From the NCBI GenBank assembly GCA_035995165.1, contig DASYKU010000102.1, positions 1 to 32,793 on the forward strand: 32,793 bases of DNA, written 5' to 3'. The notes below the pieces were generated by a model, which searched no databases, was not told the DNA's origin, and worked only from the letters and a program-made list of their open reading frames with translations. Each line of letters opens with the position of its first letter. Within the stretch, counting starts at the first letter, position 1. Origin of the DNA: Mycobacteriales bacterium. Lineage in GTDB: Bacteria > Actinomycetota > Actinomycetes > Mycobacteriales > CADCTP01. Position numbers and translations under genes: made by a program. Below, in pieces: positions 6,644 to 28,800 of this stretch.

Positions 6644-8965
6644 TTACGGGGCGAGGGTGATGATGCGGACCGCGTCCGAGCCGCTGTAGACGGACAGGTC
6701 CAGGGTGATCGTGTCCTGCGAGGACCAGATGGTCATGGCGTCGGGAGACTCCAGGCCTTGGTCCGGGGTGGTCGCGTAGGTCGTGCCCGGGTTGCCGAGC
6801 AACCCCGCGGTGGCCTGCAGGTCGGTAGCCGTGGTGGCGACGCCCAGTACCCGCTCGCCGAACTGGACCGCTCCGTAGTACCGGGTGAGCACGTTGGCGC
6901 TGCCGACCGCGTCCGCGTGCACGTAGTACACGTTGACCTTGGTGCCGGGGGCGATGGCGTTACCGCCCACGGTGATGGAGTCGGTCAGGACCAGGTTCTG
7001 CTTCTCGGCGAAGATCCGCGCGGAGTCATTGCTCTCCCAGGCTCCGGGCTGCACGGAGGCCGGCGGCGCCGCGTTCGCCAGCTGTCCGGACGCGCCCGGG
7101 TTGATCGTCATGGTGACCGTCCGGGTGGCCGTGTCGGCCGCGGTGGACGTGGCCGTCACCTGGAAGGTGGTCTGGCCCGCCCGGGTCGGCATCCCGGTGA
7201 TCGCGCCGGTGTCGCTGTTCAGGCTCAGGCCGGCGGGCAGCGCACCCGAGGTCACGGCGACCTTCGGAGCGGGGTAGCCGCTGACCCCGAACGACCAGCT
7301 GTACGTGGAGCTCACGCTGCCGCTGGGCGGGGTGCCGGTGAGCGCGGCCGGCGCGGTGACGGTGATGGTCTGCGCCTTGGTGCTCAGTCCGTAGGAGTTG
7401 CGCGCCGCGACGGTGAACGTGGACGGCCCGGTGGCCGCCGGCGTGCCGGTGATGGTCCCGGTGCTGCTCAGGCTCAGGCCGCCCGGCAGCCCCCCGGAGG
7501 CGATGCGGAAGGTCGTGGCCGGGTCCTTGGCGTTGGCGTACGAGTACGAGTACGGCGTGTTGAGCGTCGCGCCGGGAGCGGTCCCGTTGATCGGCGTGGG
7601 CATCGATCCGTACACCTTCAGCTCGGCGAGCTGGAAGCGATACCCGGTGTCGTCGGACGCGGGGCGGCCGAGCTTGGTCACGGCGACCCGGAGATACTGG
7701 CCGTTCGTGCCGGGCGGGAGGACGTAGGTCCGCGGGTGCCCGTCGTCGGCGGACTGGCCCGTGAAGGCGGCCGCCGTCTTCCAGGTGGCGCCGTCGTCGG
7801 AGACGTCGAAGCGCAGGTCGGCGGGGAACCCGGCGCCGGACATCCCGATGGGCTCGTTGGGCACCTGGGTGCGCGGGTAGAGCACGGCGGAGGTGATCGA
7901 GCGCCGGCTGCCCAGGTCGTAGGTGACCGACTGGGCGACGGTGTTGGCGACCGAGGACGCGCTGCTGTAGCCCCGGTCGAAGTCCCAGCTGAACAGGCTT
8001 CCGTTGGTGAGGTTCACCTTCGACCAGTCCTCGTTCTCGATCGAGCTGCTGACCTGGAGCGCCGCGCGGCCGGCGATGAGGCTGGGGGCCACCGCGATCG
8101 CCGCGGGCTGGGAGATCCCCGTCGCGACGACGGTCTGGGTGCCGGTCGGGCTGGTGCTGACTAGCCGGGCGTGGATGCCGTCCCAGCTCATCAGGCTGCC
8201 GTCGGGGCTGACCCCGATCACCGGGGCGATCTCGGTCTGCGAGCCGGGATAGAGGTTGGCCGGGGTGGTGCCGGAGAGCTGGACCACGCGACCCGCGTAC
8301 GGCGAGATGCTCCGATTGGCGTCGCTGACCCACACGTCGCGGGAGCCCGGGGTGGTCGCCAGCGCCTTCGGGTACGAGATCCGGGTCAGGGTCGGCGTCG
8401 TGTCGACGTCGACGTAGGACTTGGTGCCGTCGGGAGTCACCTTGACCAGCCCGTTGACGTCGGTGCCCCGGGCGGCGTACAGGGTGCCATCGCCGGTGAC
8501 GGCGAGGTCCATGGCATCGGGGATGCCGAACGAGTCCTTGGCGGCGGTCCCTTCCGCGAAGACGTCATCCCCCCGGCTGATGTAGAGCGTGCCGTTGTAG
8601 GCCGCGATCGCCGGGACCACGTACTGGAAGATCTCCGACCAGCCGGTCGTGACGCCGTCCGACCGGTAGGTCGTGATCGTGGAGCCACCGCCCGCCACGC
8701 GCTTGTCGACGACGTACAGCGTCCCGGTGACCGGGTCGACCGAGATGTCCTGGGGCGCGTTCAGCCCGCTGACGAACGTGGAGACCGTGCCGTCCGCGTG
8801 GACGCTGACGACCTGGTGGTCGTACGCCTCCAGCACGTACGCGACCGTGGGGGACACCGTCGTCTCCGCCGCCTGGGCCCCGGTCACCGAGACCGCCAGA
8901 CCGGTGAGCGCCGCCAGCGGCGTCAGCGCCAGGGCGGTGGCGATCCGCCGCTTGCTGCTCTTCAT
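6644..8965 (-). CDS. Secreted beta-propeller / discoidin / Ig-fold protein
   Basis: This 773-residue protein has a perfect AGGAGG seven bases before the ATG. Residues 1-33 are a Sec signal peptide (basic start, hydrophobic core, AQA cleavage site). About residues 40-290 form short beta-rich repeats of the SMP-30/NHL propeller type (YVLEAYDHQVVSVHADG, LNAPQDISVDP, GTLYVVDK). About 305-455 resemble an F5/8 type C (discoidin) carbohydrate-binding domain (TYDLGSRRSITSAVLYPR, FDVSDDGATW, YRFQLAELKVYG). Two putative Ig (He_PIG) domains follow, with LPGGLSLSSTGTITGTP and LPAGLSLNSDTGAITGMP. The last 140 residues form an uncharacterised beta-rich domain. It has no cell-wall anchor, so it is probably released. 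I infer extracellular polysaccharide or cell-surface binding; no catalytic motif is visible. Confidence 0.85.
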   Translation of the reverse strand: MKSSKRRIATALALTPLAALTGLAVSVTGAQAAETTVSPTVAYVLEAYDHQVVSVHADGTVSTFVSGLNAPQDISVDPVTGTLYVVDKRVAGGGSTITTYRSDGVTTGWSEIFQYVVPAIAAYNGTLYISRGDDVFAEGTAAKDSFGIPDAMDLAVTGDGTLYAARGTDVNGLVKVTPDGTKSYVDVDTTPTLTRISYPKALATTPGSRDVWVSDANRSISPYAGRVVQLSGTTPANLYPGSQTEIAPVIGVSPDGSLMSWDGIHARLVSTSPTGTQTVVATGISQPAAIAVAPSLIAGRAALQVSSSIENEDWSKVNLTNGSLFSWDFDRGYSSASSVANTVAQSVTYDLGSRRSITSAVLYPRTQVPNEPIGMSGAGFPADLRFDVSDDGATWKTAAAFTGQSADDGHPRTYVLPPGTNGQYLRVAVTKLGRPASDDTGYRFQLAELKVYGSMPTPINGTAPGATLNTPYSYSYANAKDPATTFRIASGGLPGGLSLSSTGTITGTPAATGPSTFTVAARNSYGLSTKAQTITVTAPAALTGTPPSGSVSSTYSWSFGVSGYPAPKVAVTSGALPAGLSLNSDTGAITGMPTRAGQTTFQVTATSTAADTATRTVTMTINPGASGQLANAAPPASVQPGAWESNDSARIFAEKQNLVLTDSITVGGNAIAPGTKVNVYYVHADAVGSANVLTRYYGAVQFGERVLGVATTATDLQATAGLLGNPGTTYATTPDQGLESPDAMTIWSSQDTITLDLSVYSGSDAVRIITLAP

Positions 8966-9018
8966 GTGTCCTCCTGAGACGTGGGAAGGGAAAGTGGCAG
9001 CAAGACTGCGGCGCCGCG

Positions 9019-9036
9019 ATGTAACGCCAGTGACAT
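9019..9036. promoter_or_regulatory. Imperfect palindrome upstream of secreted-protein gene
   Basis: ATGTAACGCCAGTGACAT is an 18-base inverted repeat with one mismatched pair, 54 bases upstream of the ATG at 8965. Size and position suit an operator. No regulator can be named. Confidence 0.35.
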
Positions 9037-9064
9037 GGCGGTTTGACCGGCACGACCGGACGGG

Positions 9065-9215
9065 CGGGCCGTGGCCGGGCCGCCCCGTCCCGCGGCAGGC
9101 GTTCTACTGGGACGCCGGCGTGCCGATCGACGCCGACCGGCCGGTCTCGGGATCCGTCGACTTCGCCCAGGTCCAAGCGTCTGCCGAGCGGAACGGCGGA
9201 ATCGACATCCTCGGA
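9065..9215 (+). pseudogene. Possible cupin-type gene remnant
   Basis: One plus-strand frame reads RQAFYWDAGVPIDADRPVSG and SVDFAQVQASAERNGG, which looks like real protein and faintly like the C-terminal end of small cupin proteins. It has no start, no ribosome site and no recognisable upstream part. I list it only as probable decayed coding sequence. Confidence 0.25.
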
Positions 9216-9379
9216 CATCAGCATGAGGCGTTCCGCGTCAAGCGTTGGGTCGGTGCCTCGTCCGTCGTCGGTCCCTGCATAGCTGAATGGGGTCGATCCC
9301 GGGACGTGCGGCTCTGCTCCGGGACCGCGGCTGTTCCACCGCTTGCCACTGGTCATGCGTGTTCGAGCCGGAGGTCTGG

Positions 9380-9640
9380 TCCTGCAGTTGGGTGAGGAGG
9401 TCCAGATCGTCCGCGGTCGCCCAGACCTCGGCGATCTTCCCGACCTCGATCCGGTGGAACGCGAACTCCTGCGTGCGGACGACCCGGCCGGTGGCCGGCA
9501 CGCCGAACGCGGTGTCGCTGTGGGTCCGGTGTCGGCGAAGTGGGCGGCGATCCAGTCCCCGTCGACGAGCAGGTGGCTCAGATCCCACCGGTAGTCCGGA
9601 AAGGCGCGTACCACCTGCCGGAGCCCGGTGGGGGCTCTAC
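9380..9640 (-). pseudogene. SnoaL-like ester cyclase fragment, frameshifted
   Basis: Minus-strand residues LRQVVRAFPDYRWDLSHLLV and DGDWIAAHFADTG, then in a different frame HSDTAFGVPATGRVVRTQEF, FHRIEVGKIAEVWATAD and DLDLLTQL, form one continuous SnoaL-like/ester cyclase fold (the F-x-x-x-R-W and G-K-I-x-E-x-W motifs are clear). The frame changes near 9520-9528. The N-terminal 35-40 residues and a start codon are missing, and the C-terminus runs into unrelated sequence. It is a pseudogene; intact relatives are about 135-145 residues long. Confidence 0.7.
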
Positions 9641-9819
9641 AGCCCGAAGCCGCACCCGGTCGCCGAAGCGGCCGCGACGGCGACGCCGGCACGGGGTGGG
9701 CGGAGAATCATCGCTCGGTCCAAGCCGCTGAACGTGCCACACCGGGGGAGGGCACGGTGAGCGGGTGGATGGGCCGGTCCCGACCACGCAACCCGCGGCG
9801 GATGCGGGCGTTGCGACCC

Positions 9820-10260
9820 TCAGCCGATGCGCTCGGCCAGCGAGACGATGATCCCTTCCGGCCCCCGGACGTACGCCATCCGCCACGCGCCCTCGTACTC
9901 GCCGATGCCACCGACCAGTCCGTAGCCCTCGGCAGCTGCCCAATCGACAGCCGCCTGCAGGTCGTTGACCTCGAAAGCCACGTTGCGCAATCCCAGCTCG
10001 TTGGCCATGGCGGCCGGTGAGCCGGGCACGGAGTCGGGTCGCACGAAGCTCGATAGCTCCAGGCGGGTGCCATCGTCGGGCGGCTTCAGCATGACGATCT
10101 CGGTGCGGGAGTCGGGAATGCCGCACACCGTGTCCAAGAACTCGCCCTCGACGAACGTCCTGCCCTCGACCTCCAGGCCCAGCGCCACGAAGAAGGCGGT
10201 CACGACGTCGAGATCAGCGACCGTGAGGCCGACGTGGTCGAAGCGTCGTACATGTGACAT
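9820..10260 (-). CDS. VOC-family (glyoxalase/bleomycin-resistance-like) protein
   Basis: A 146-residue protein made of two beta-alpha-beta-beta-beta modules. The first begins RFDHVGLTVADLDVVTAFFV, with His at the metal-ligand position. The second contains LGLRNVAFEVNDLQAAVDWA and ends with YVRGPEGIIVSLAERIG, with Glu at the last-strand ligand position weakly conserved. Members range from glyoxalase I to dioxygenases and drug-binding proteins, and the substrate cannot be told here. The ATG at 10260 is chosen over 10302 because GGGAGGA lies seven to eight bases upstream and the fold begins directly after it. It stands alone on the minus strand between gene debris and a hairpin. Confidence 0.82.
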   Translation of the reverse strand: MSHVRRFDHVGLTVADLDVVTAFFVALGLEVEGRTFVEGEFLDTVCGIPDSRTEIVMLKPPDDGTRLELSSFVRPDSVPGSPAAMANELGLRNVAFEVNDLQAAVDWAAAEGYGLVGGIGEYEGAWRMAYVRGPEGIIVSLAERIG

Positions 10261-10327
10261 GGACCCGTCCTCCCGTCGTCGTATCGACCGTGCATCCGCC
10301 ACGGTAGGCGTTCTCAGTACCTCCTCA

Positions 10328-10343
10328 TTGCGGGACCCCGCAA
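10328..10343. promoter_or_regulatory. Perfect inverted repeat upstream of the VOC gene
   Basis: TTGCGGGACCCCGCAA has two perfect seven-base arms around AC, 68 bases upstream of the VOC start codon. It is a plausible operator for that gene; the evidence is position and symmetry only. Confidence 0.35.
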
Positions 10344-10391
10344 ACGCACACCATGCGGTGCGGGCTCAGGCGGACGGCCATCGGACACGAC

Positions 10392-10417
10392 AGCCCCCGG
10401 GGAGGTCCCCGGGGGCT
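10392..10417. terminator. Strong GC hairpin, terminator-like
   Basis: AGCCCCCGGGG and CCCCGGGGGCT form a perfect 11-bp stem around the loop AGGT, with outer ACGA/TCGT able to extend it past one mismatch. It lies about 120 bases beyond the stop of the secreted protein at 10537, so it probably ends that minus-strand transcript. Confidence 0.65.
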
Positions 10418-10536
10418 CTCGTCGCTGTCGGGCCGGCGGTGCTCGGCGCCAATGTGTCGTCCCTGATCAGGCGATATGTGGCCGACGTACACACGGTGGG
10501 CCATCGGCCCGGGGGAGAGCAGGATTGACGCGGGGA

Positions 10537-11133
10537 TCAGTGGTTCAGGCTATGGCAGACGCTCATGGTGTCCGGGTGGCTCGGGTGGTTCATGTCCAGG
10601 AAGTGCGCGTTTCCGAGGTCGTCACGCCACGATGCTTCCGCGACGCATCCGGTGTAGCCGAACGACTTCGCGGTGACCGCCGTGCTGTAAAACGTGACCG
10701 TGGCCGTGTTCGGTATCGAACACGAGCTCACCGGCCCGGAGGGGCTGCTCAGCCGGCAGGTGTTGGTGCCGCTGCTGGTGCCGAAGGGGACGTCCGGGTC
10801 CGTGCCCCCCGGCGTGAGGTGCGCGCCGTTGATGCTGATCGACTGGGACACGGAGTCGAGCTTGGCGCCGTTCGCGAATCTGTAGGTGTGCATATCGACC
10901 TTGACGCGGGCCTGCCCCGGGATGCCGCTTTCCCACATGCTGACGCAGATGGAGAGCTCCCGTAGATCGTCGCCGGTGTTGAAGTACTCGCAACTGCGCG
11001 GGGTCGTGGTCGCCGCGACGGCGGGGGTCGACAACAAGGGGACGCTGACGATGCCGACCGCCAGGGCGGCGGCGGCCAGGCGGACCACTCTGAGTGAATG
11101 GATCCTGGGCATGCTAAAGCGACTGTGCAGCAC
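10537..11133 (-). CDS. Small secreted Cys-rich protein, family unknown
   Basis: A protein of about 198 residues if it starts at GTG 11133, where GGGAG lies five bases upstream. ATG at 11112 and ATGs at 11145/11148 are alternatives. From MPRIHSLRVVRLAAAALAVG the sequence is a Sec signal peptide ending near TPAVAA. The mature part has six cysteines (SCEYF, SICVS, TCRLS, SCSIP, GCVAE, VCHSL), probably three disulfides, and is rich in Thr/Ser with beta character. The C-terminal end carries a hydrophilic DMNHPSHPD segment. I recognise no family. It is monocistronic, with a terminator-like hairpin downstream. Exported location is well supported; function is unknown. Confidence 0.72.
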   Translation of the reverse strand: MLHSRFSMPRIHSLRVVRLAAAALAVGIVSVPLLSTPAVAATTTPRSCEYFNTGDDLRELSICVSMWESGIPGQARVKVDMHTYRFANGAKLDSVSQSISINGAHLTPGGTDPDVPFGTSSGTNTCRLSSPSGPVSSCSIPNTATVTFYSTAVTAKSFGYTGCVAEASWRDDLGNAHFLDMNHPSHPDTMSVCHSLNH

Positions 11134-11200
11134 CGCTGCTCCCATCATCGGAATTGTCGTACACCGAAAACCAATCACATGATCTGCGGGAGTTGACCGG

Positions 11201-12110
11201 CAACCTACCGGCAACCTATCGGCGGTTTCGGCAGCGGGACGGTGTCATGTCTCCGGCGGCGGCAACGCTGTAGACGTGCACCTCACCGACCGGTCTCGTG
11301 AATCTGGTCGGACCCCGAGAACTGATCCGCCCGGTGTGAGAGCCGTTCATCGGTGCCGCTTGCTCGCCGCCATGATCATCGAGCCTTCCGGCCCGCATCC
11401 GGACATTCAGACTCTCACTCGCAGCGGACCTACGAACTGGGACCAGGCCGAGGAAGAATCCGGCTCGATACATGACGCGTCTGCCGCAGCCGCAGGCAGA
11501 GGACGGTACTGGGCTTTGATCTCCCGCCAGTGGGCGGCGCACTTCTCTGCCGTAATCCCGTAGGTGAGGCTCCGCTAATTCGTAGCCGGTCCTGCACGTC
11601 GGCGGCAGCTCATAGTGCTGGACCCAGCAAGCCAGTCTTCGAGCGACGACTTGGGGTCGGAGGATCGATCTTGGTCCACCGAGTGGTCAGGGCGCTGTGT
11701 GCTGTCCCAGGCTGTGGGCGGAGCGGTCCTTCTGCGCGGAGCTGTGACGAACTTCGCCGGCGACTTGAGTGGGCCGTCGGGCGCGGCCCGGTTCGCGGCG
11801 GGAGCCAGACGTACTGCGGCCGCTTGCGCCATTCGGCGGGGTTCGAGGTGGAACGGACATCGCTAATCTTTGAGCGCGACAGGAACACGGATTGACCCAG
11901 TTGCTGCGTCGCGGGGGGAAGGCGGCCGTAAGTGGTTGATCTGCGGCTGGGCCAGCGCGCTCAGCTTTCTTTCCCGTTGAGGTACCCCACGTGCAGGCCG
12001 CGCTGCGTCAAGCACGCCTTCGGTCTGCTCGTCCCGGCACGCCTACCGAGCGGCCCGCTCGGATCGGGGGGCCGCCGGCGCCCGGCCCGCCGCGGTACCG
12101 AGGAGGACCA
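11201..12110. other. Gene-poor stretch before the TcA-like gene
   Basis: I see no convincing gene. A short minus-strand frame at 11407-11574 reads like protein (GITAEKCAAHWREIKAQYRP), but it has no start and a stop directly upstream, so it may be a remnant. The promoter of the TcA-like gene must lie here; TTGACC at 11893-11898 is the best -35-like hexamer, but no good -10 follows. At 11201-11222 an 11-base motif (GGCAACCTA-CC/TC-type) is directly repeated. Confidence 0.4.
12101..12106 (+). promoter_or_regulatory. Ribosome binding site fixing the GTG start of the TcA-like gene
   Basis: AGGAGG at 12101-12106 lies four bases before GTG 12111. This supports GTG rather than the upstream in-frame ATG-like codon at 11991, whose 40-codon leader (Arg/Pro-rich) does not resemble a TcA start. 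Confidence 0.8.
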
Positions 12111-25964
<13,854 letters not shown>

Positions 25965-26003
25965 CCGGCACCCCACTTCCGACACTCACCCTGGGAGGGC
26001 TCG

Positions 26004-27332
26004 ATGTTGTCGAAGTCCGGCAGCAAGAAGAAGAAGCTGACCAAGCGGGACGGCAAGAAGGAGCTCGTCGGCCCGGCGCCGACCGGCAGCACCACCGTGG
26101 CCGGCCCGCCGGGATCGCCCGCCCCGAAGGTGACCTTCGCCGACCCCGCTGCCGGGACCGGGACGCCCCTGGTCACGGTCATCCCCGGGCCCGCCGCGCC
26201 GCCCGGCCCGCCGCCCGTCCGGCAGTGGGGTGCGGCCGCGCCGACCCAGCAACCGAGCGCGAGTCGCGCCGTGCTGGACCTGACCGCGGTGAGCTCGGAC
26301 CTGGCTCTGATGACAGCGATCGGGTTGGAGATCGGCCCCGCCCACGGCGAGAAGCTGGAGATGTTGATCGAGGCGCTGACCGCGGCGGGGAGGGCGACGA
26401 TGACCCGCGCCGAGCTGGTGGTGCTGGCGAGGCGAATCGGTGCTGCCTACGACCAGCTGGCCGGCGGCGGGCAGGTCGGCCTGAACGACGCGCTGGCCGT
26501 CGACATGTACCAGACGGAAGTGGCCCGGACAGGACTCAAGCAGCAGCTGACCGTCGTCGGCTCGATCCCCTCCGCCCAGGCCCGGTTCACGTACGCGTTC
26601 CTGGACGCCAACCGGCCCCTGCTGGCCTACCTGAAGCAGGACAACCTGAGGTACCACTTCGGCGCCGGCGGACTCCGGGCCTGGGGCGAGGGGTTGTACG
26701 AGAACAAGACCGTCTACCTGGGAAAGCTGGACCTGGAGAGCCCCCAGTCCTTCCTCAACATGCTGCTGCACGAGACCGGGCACGCCACCTACCAGCGCCT
26801 GCTCGTCCCGGACGGAGCGCTGCCCGGCAACGGCAAGGTGCCCAGGTTCTGGGCCGGCGGAGAGGCGCAGGACCTGGAGGTCGAGCGGACCCAGCTCGAG
26901 CAGGCGGTCACGACCGCCCAGGCCGCCGGCCAGCCGGTCCCGCCCGGCATCGTCGCGCGGCTCGCGGACATCCGCGCGATCTTCGACCGGGAACGGCCCG
27001 GCGAGCCGTGGGGCAAGCTGCCGGCCGAGACGCGCGAGCTGTACGACGCGTGGACGGTGCTGCGGCAGGGCAAGGGCCTCTACCTGCTGGGTGTCCCCTT
27101 CACCAGCGGCGCGGACGCCGACTTCCGCAAGGGGTACCAGGCCGAGGCGTTCGGCGAGTTCATCGCGGAGACCTTCTTCCTGACCGCGACGGGCGAGCTC
27201 GACGGGCACATCCGGACGATGCGGACCGCGCCCGGCATCCCGGACGACGTGCGGCAGGCCTGGCAGGTCACCGACCGGATCCTCGGGCAGCACGCAAGGC
27301 AGACCATCCTCGGCCGCGCGCCGGCCGTGTGA
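26004..27332 (+). CDS. Putative zinc metallopeptidase, anthrax-lethal-factor (ATLF)-like
   Basis: A 442-residue protein starting at ATG 26004 with GGGAGGG four bases upstream, 39 bases after the TcA-like stop, so very probably co-transcribed. Residues 2-20 are Lys-rich and 20-85 Pro/Ala/Thr-rich; there is no signal peptide. A helical middle (90-240) precedes LLHETGHATY: His256, Glu257 and His260 of a gluzincin HExxH. Further on, GYQAEAFGEFIAETFF places Tyr378 seven residues before Glu385, the same spacing as the active-site Tyr728 and zinc ligand Glu735 of anthrax lethal factor. The following GHIRTMRTAPGIPDDVRQAW also resembles the lethal-factor C-terminus. The 125-residue gap between HExxH and Glu is longer than in lethal factor (45). 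I infer a toxin-type protease, perhaps cargo of the Tc particle; the substrate is unknown. Confidence 0.78.
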   Translation: MLSKSGSKKKKLTKRDGKKELVGPAPTGSTTVAGPPGSPAPKVTFADPAAGTGTPLVTVIPGPAAPPGPPPVRQWGAAAPTQQPSASRAVLDLTAVSSDLALMTAIGLEIGPAHGEKLEMLIEALTAAGRATMTRAELVVLARRIGAAYDQLAGGGQVGLNDALAVDMYQTEVARTGLKQQLTVVGSIPSAQARFTYAFLDANRPLLAYLKQDNLRYHFGAGGLRAWGEGLYENKTVYLGKLDLESPQSFLNMLLHETGHATYQRLLVPDGALPGNGKVPRFWAGGEAQDLEVERTQLEQAVTTAQAAGQPVPPGIVARLADIRAIFDRERPGEPWGKLPAETRELYDAWTVLRQGKGLYLLGVPFTSGADADFRKGYQAEAFGEFIAETFFLTATGELDGHIRTMRTAPGIPDDVRQAWQVTDRILGQHARQTILGRAPAV

Positions 27333-27444
27333 CCGCCGCTGCGCAGCTCTGGTCAGCTCTCCGTTGAGCGGTGAGGACGCAGCAGAGTCCGGCCGTCCGC
27401 GCCCGAGGAGCACGGGACCGCCGCCTCCGGTGGGGTGCAGGCTC

Positions 27445-27575
27445 CGGACTCACCGGAACCACATCCCCACCACCGACGGCATCCCCGCCGAGTGAAGGCG
27501 GCGTGGGAGGACTCGGTCCGCATCCTCGACCAGTACGCGCGCAGGGACATCCTCGTCCAGAGGGACCCGCTCTGA
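27445..27575 (+). pseudogene. Degenerate second copy of the metallopeptidase 3' end
   Basis: NHIPTTDGIPAE and, after a one-base deletion near 27492, VKAAWEDSVRILDQYARRDI followed by LVQRDPL and TGA line up with the last 40 residues of the upstream peptidase (HIRTMRTAPGIPDDV-RQAWQVTDRILGQHARQTIL). Identity is about 40% by eye. The upstream part of this second copy is absent. It is the tail of a diverged paralogue, suggesting that a tandem array of such peptidases once stood here. Confidence 0.65.
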
Positions 27576-27840
27576 CGCCGGTCGGCGGCGGCTGGGGGCG
27601 CGCGACCCGGCCGACCAACGCGCTGCTGCACGTCGATCCGGCACTGGAACGCCCGCTGGGCAACCACTTCCACCGCCGCGCCGTCCTGACGCAGTTGCTC
27701 GCGGTCCTGGACCAGCGCGTCAACCGTCGCCGCCGAACTCGACGCCCTGCTGGCCGAGCCGCGAGTCGTGCGCCCAACGAGTGTGCCGCCGAGAAGAACG
27801 CGAGTGCAGGAGGTCTGGCAAGCCCAGTACGGTCCCGTTC
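27576..27840 (+). other. No intact gene; possible coding remnant
   Basis: A plus-strand stretch reads HVDPALERPLGNHFHRRAVL and TQLLAVLDQRV, and then in another frame TVAAELDALLAEPRVVRP, which looks like decayed helical protein. No family is recognised, and there is no start with a ribosome site. Confidence 0.3.
27829..27834 (+). promoter_or_regulatory. Possible -10 box of a leaderless promoter
   Basis: TACGGT lies six bases before the GNAT ATG, a spacing that would start the transcript at or next to the A of ATG. No Shine-Dalgarno is present. There is no clear -35. Confidence 0.3.
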
Positions 27841-28299
27841 ATGACCGCGGACGTGTTCGTGCCCGTCGGCTTCGATCCGCCGACATCCCTCGCCACCGGC
27901 CAGTTCCACCTCCAACCACTGGGGCCGCAGCACAATCGGGCCGACCATGCCGCCTGGATGTCGAGCATCGAACACATACGCTCGACCCCCGGCTATCCCG
28001 ACGGCAATTGGCCACCACGTACCGGTATGACGCTCGAGGAGAACCTCGCTGACCTTCGCCGCCACGCCGGGGACTTCACGCGGGGCGCCGGGTTCACCTT
28101 CACCGTCCTCGACCCAGGCGACAGCGACGTCATCGGGTGCGTCTACCTGTATCCCTCGCCCTCCGCGCAGTGGGACGTGACGGTGCAGTCCTGGGTGCGG
28201 GCGGACAGATCGGGCCTCGACGTACCACTCGCCGATGCCGTAGCGCGCTGGCTCGCCACCGACTGGCCCTGGAAGCGTGTGGACCGCTGCGGTCGCTGA
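27841..28299 (+). CDS. GNAT-family N-acetyltransferase
   Basis: A 152-residue protein with a RimJ/RimL-like GNAT layout: FHLQPLGPQHNRADHAAWMS at the start, then GFTFTVLDPGDSDVIGCVYL (beta4) and WVRADRSGLDVPLADAVARW, where beta5 and the acetyl-CoA-binding helix fall. The usual R/Q-x-x-G-x-G/A pyrophosphate loop is weak, so activity is not certain. ATG at 27841 is used because the fold begins there. No ribosome site precedes it; instead TACGGT ends six bases before the ATG, as expected of a -10 box for a leaderless mRNA. The acceptor substrate is unknown. It stands alone and converges with the ABC operon. Confidence 0.75.
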   Translation: MTADVFVPVGFDPPTSLATGQFHLQPLGPQHNRADHAAWMSSIEHIRSTPGYPDGNWPPRTGMTLEENLADLRRHAGDFTRGAGFTFTVLDPGDSDVIGCVYLYPSPSAQWDVTVQSWVRADRSGLDVPLADAVARWLATDWPWKRVDRCGR

Positions 28300-28800
28300 A
28301 TCGTTGACGGCACGCGCATGCGCCGTCGCAAGACTCAACGGCCACAGCGCTCAGCCGCTGCCGACCGACCCCAGAGCCACCCTGCGCTACACCGAGCCCG
28401 CGATGACCTCGACCGCCACCCCAAGTGCCGGCATGACGGATCCTCTTCGAATCCGAGACGGTCAGTGGAGGGTGGGTCGGCAGATGAGCTCGTGAATGTG
28501 ACCGTCGAGCGTCCGGTTCTCGATCAGCTCCACGTCGACGTCGGCCGCACCTCATCCGCGTGACCCAAGGGTCGCGCAGTCGAGCAGGACGCCCCCCGCA
28601 GCCTCCGCATACCCTGCGCCGGGTCGGTCCGAGACCGTGGTCGCGCTGGGAGTGCGGTGCCCGACGAGACGCACGCCAGAGTTGAGCCACACCAACCCCG
28701 CGGTGGACAGCCGATGTGAGAGCCACCCCGCCGGACACCTCGACCCCGGCCTGGCCAGACCGGAACCGTCCAGTCTGAGACAGCCGATGTGCCTGCGCCG
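28300..28800. other. Intergenic stretch between converging genes
   Basis: No intact gene is visible. On the minus strand, 28462-28545 reads ADVDVELIENRTLDGHIHEL before a TGA, with a stop just upstream; it may be the tail of a RibD/dihydrofolate-reductase-like protein, but this is weak. No good terminator hairpin was found for either flanking gene. Confidence 0.3.

Noticed and set aside
9010..9395. Plus-strand frame 8673-9395 as a 240-residue gene
   Set aside because: Its first half is the antisense of the secreted-protein gene. Only a short piece looks protein-like, and it is listed as a weak remnant.
11991..12110. Upstream in-frame start of the TcA-like gene
   Set aside because: The extra 40 residues are Arg/Pro-rich and have no ribosome site; GTG 12111 has AGGAGG directly before it.
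25986..27413. A minus-strand frame of 475 codons opposite the peptidase
   Set aside because: It is an antisense shadow without domains. The plus strand carries HETGH and the ribosome site.
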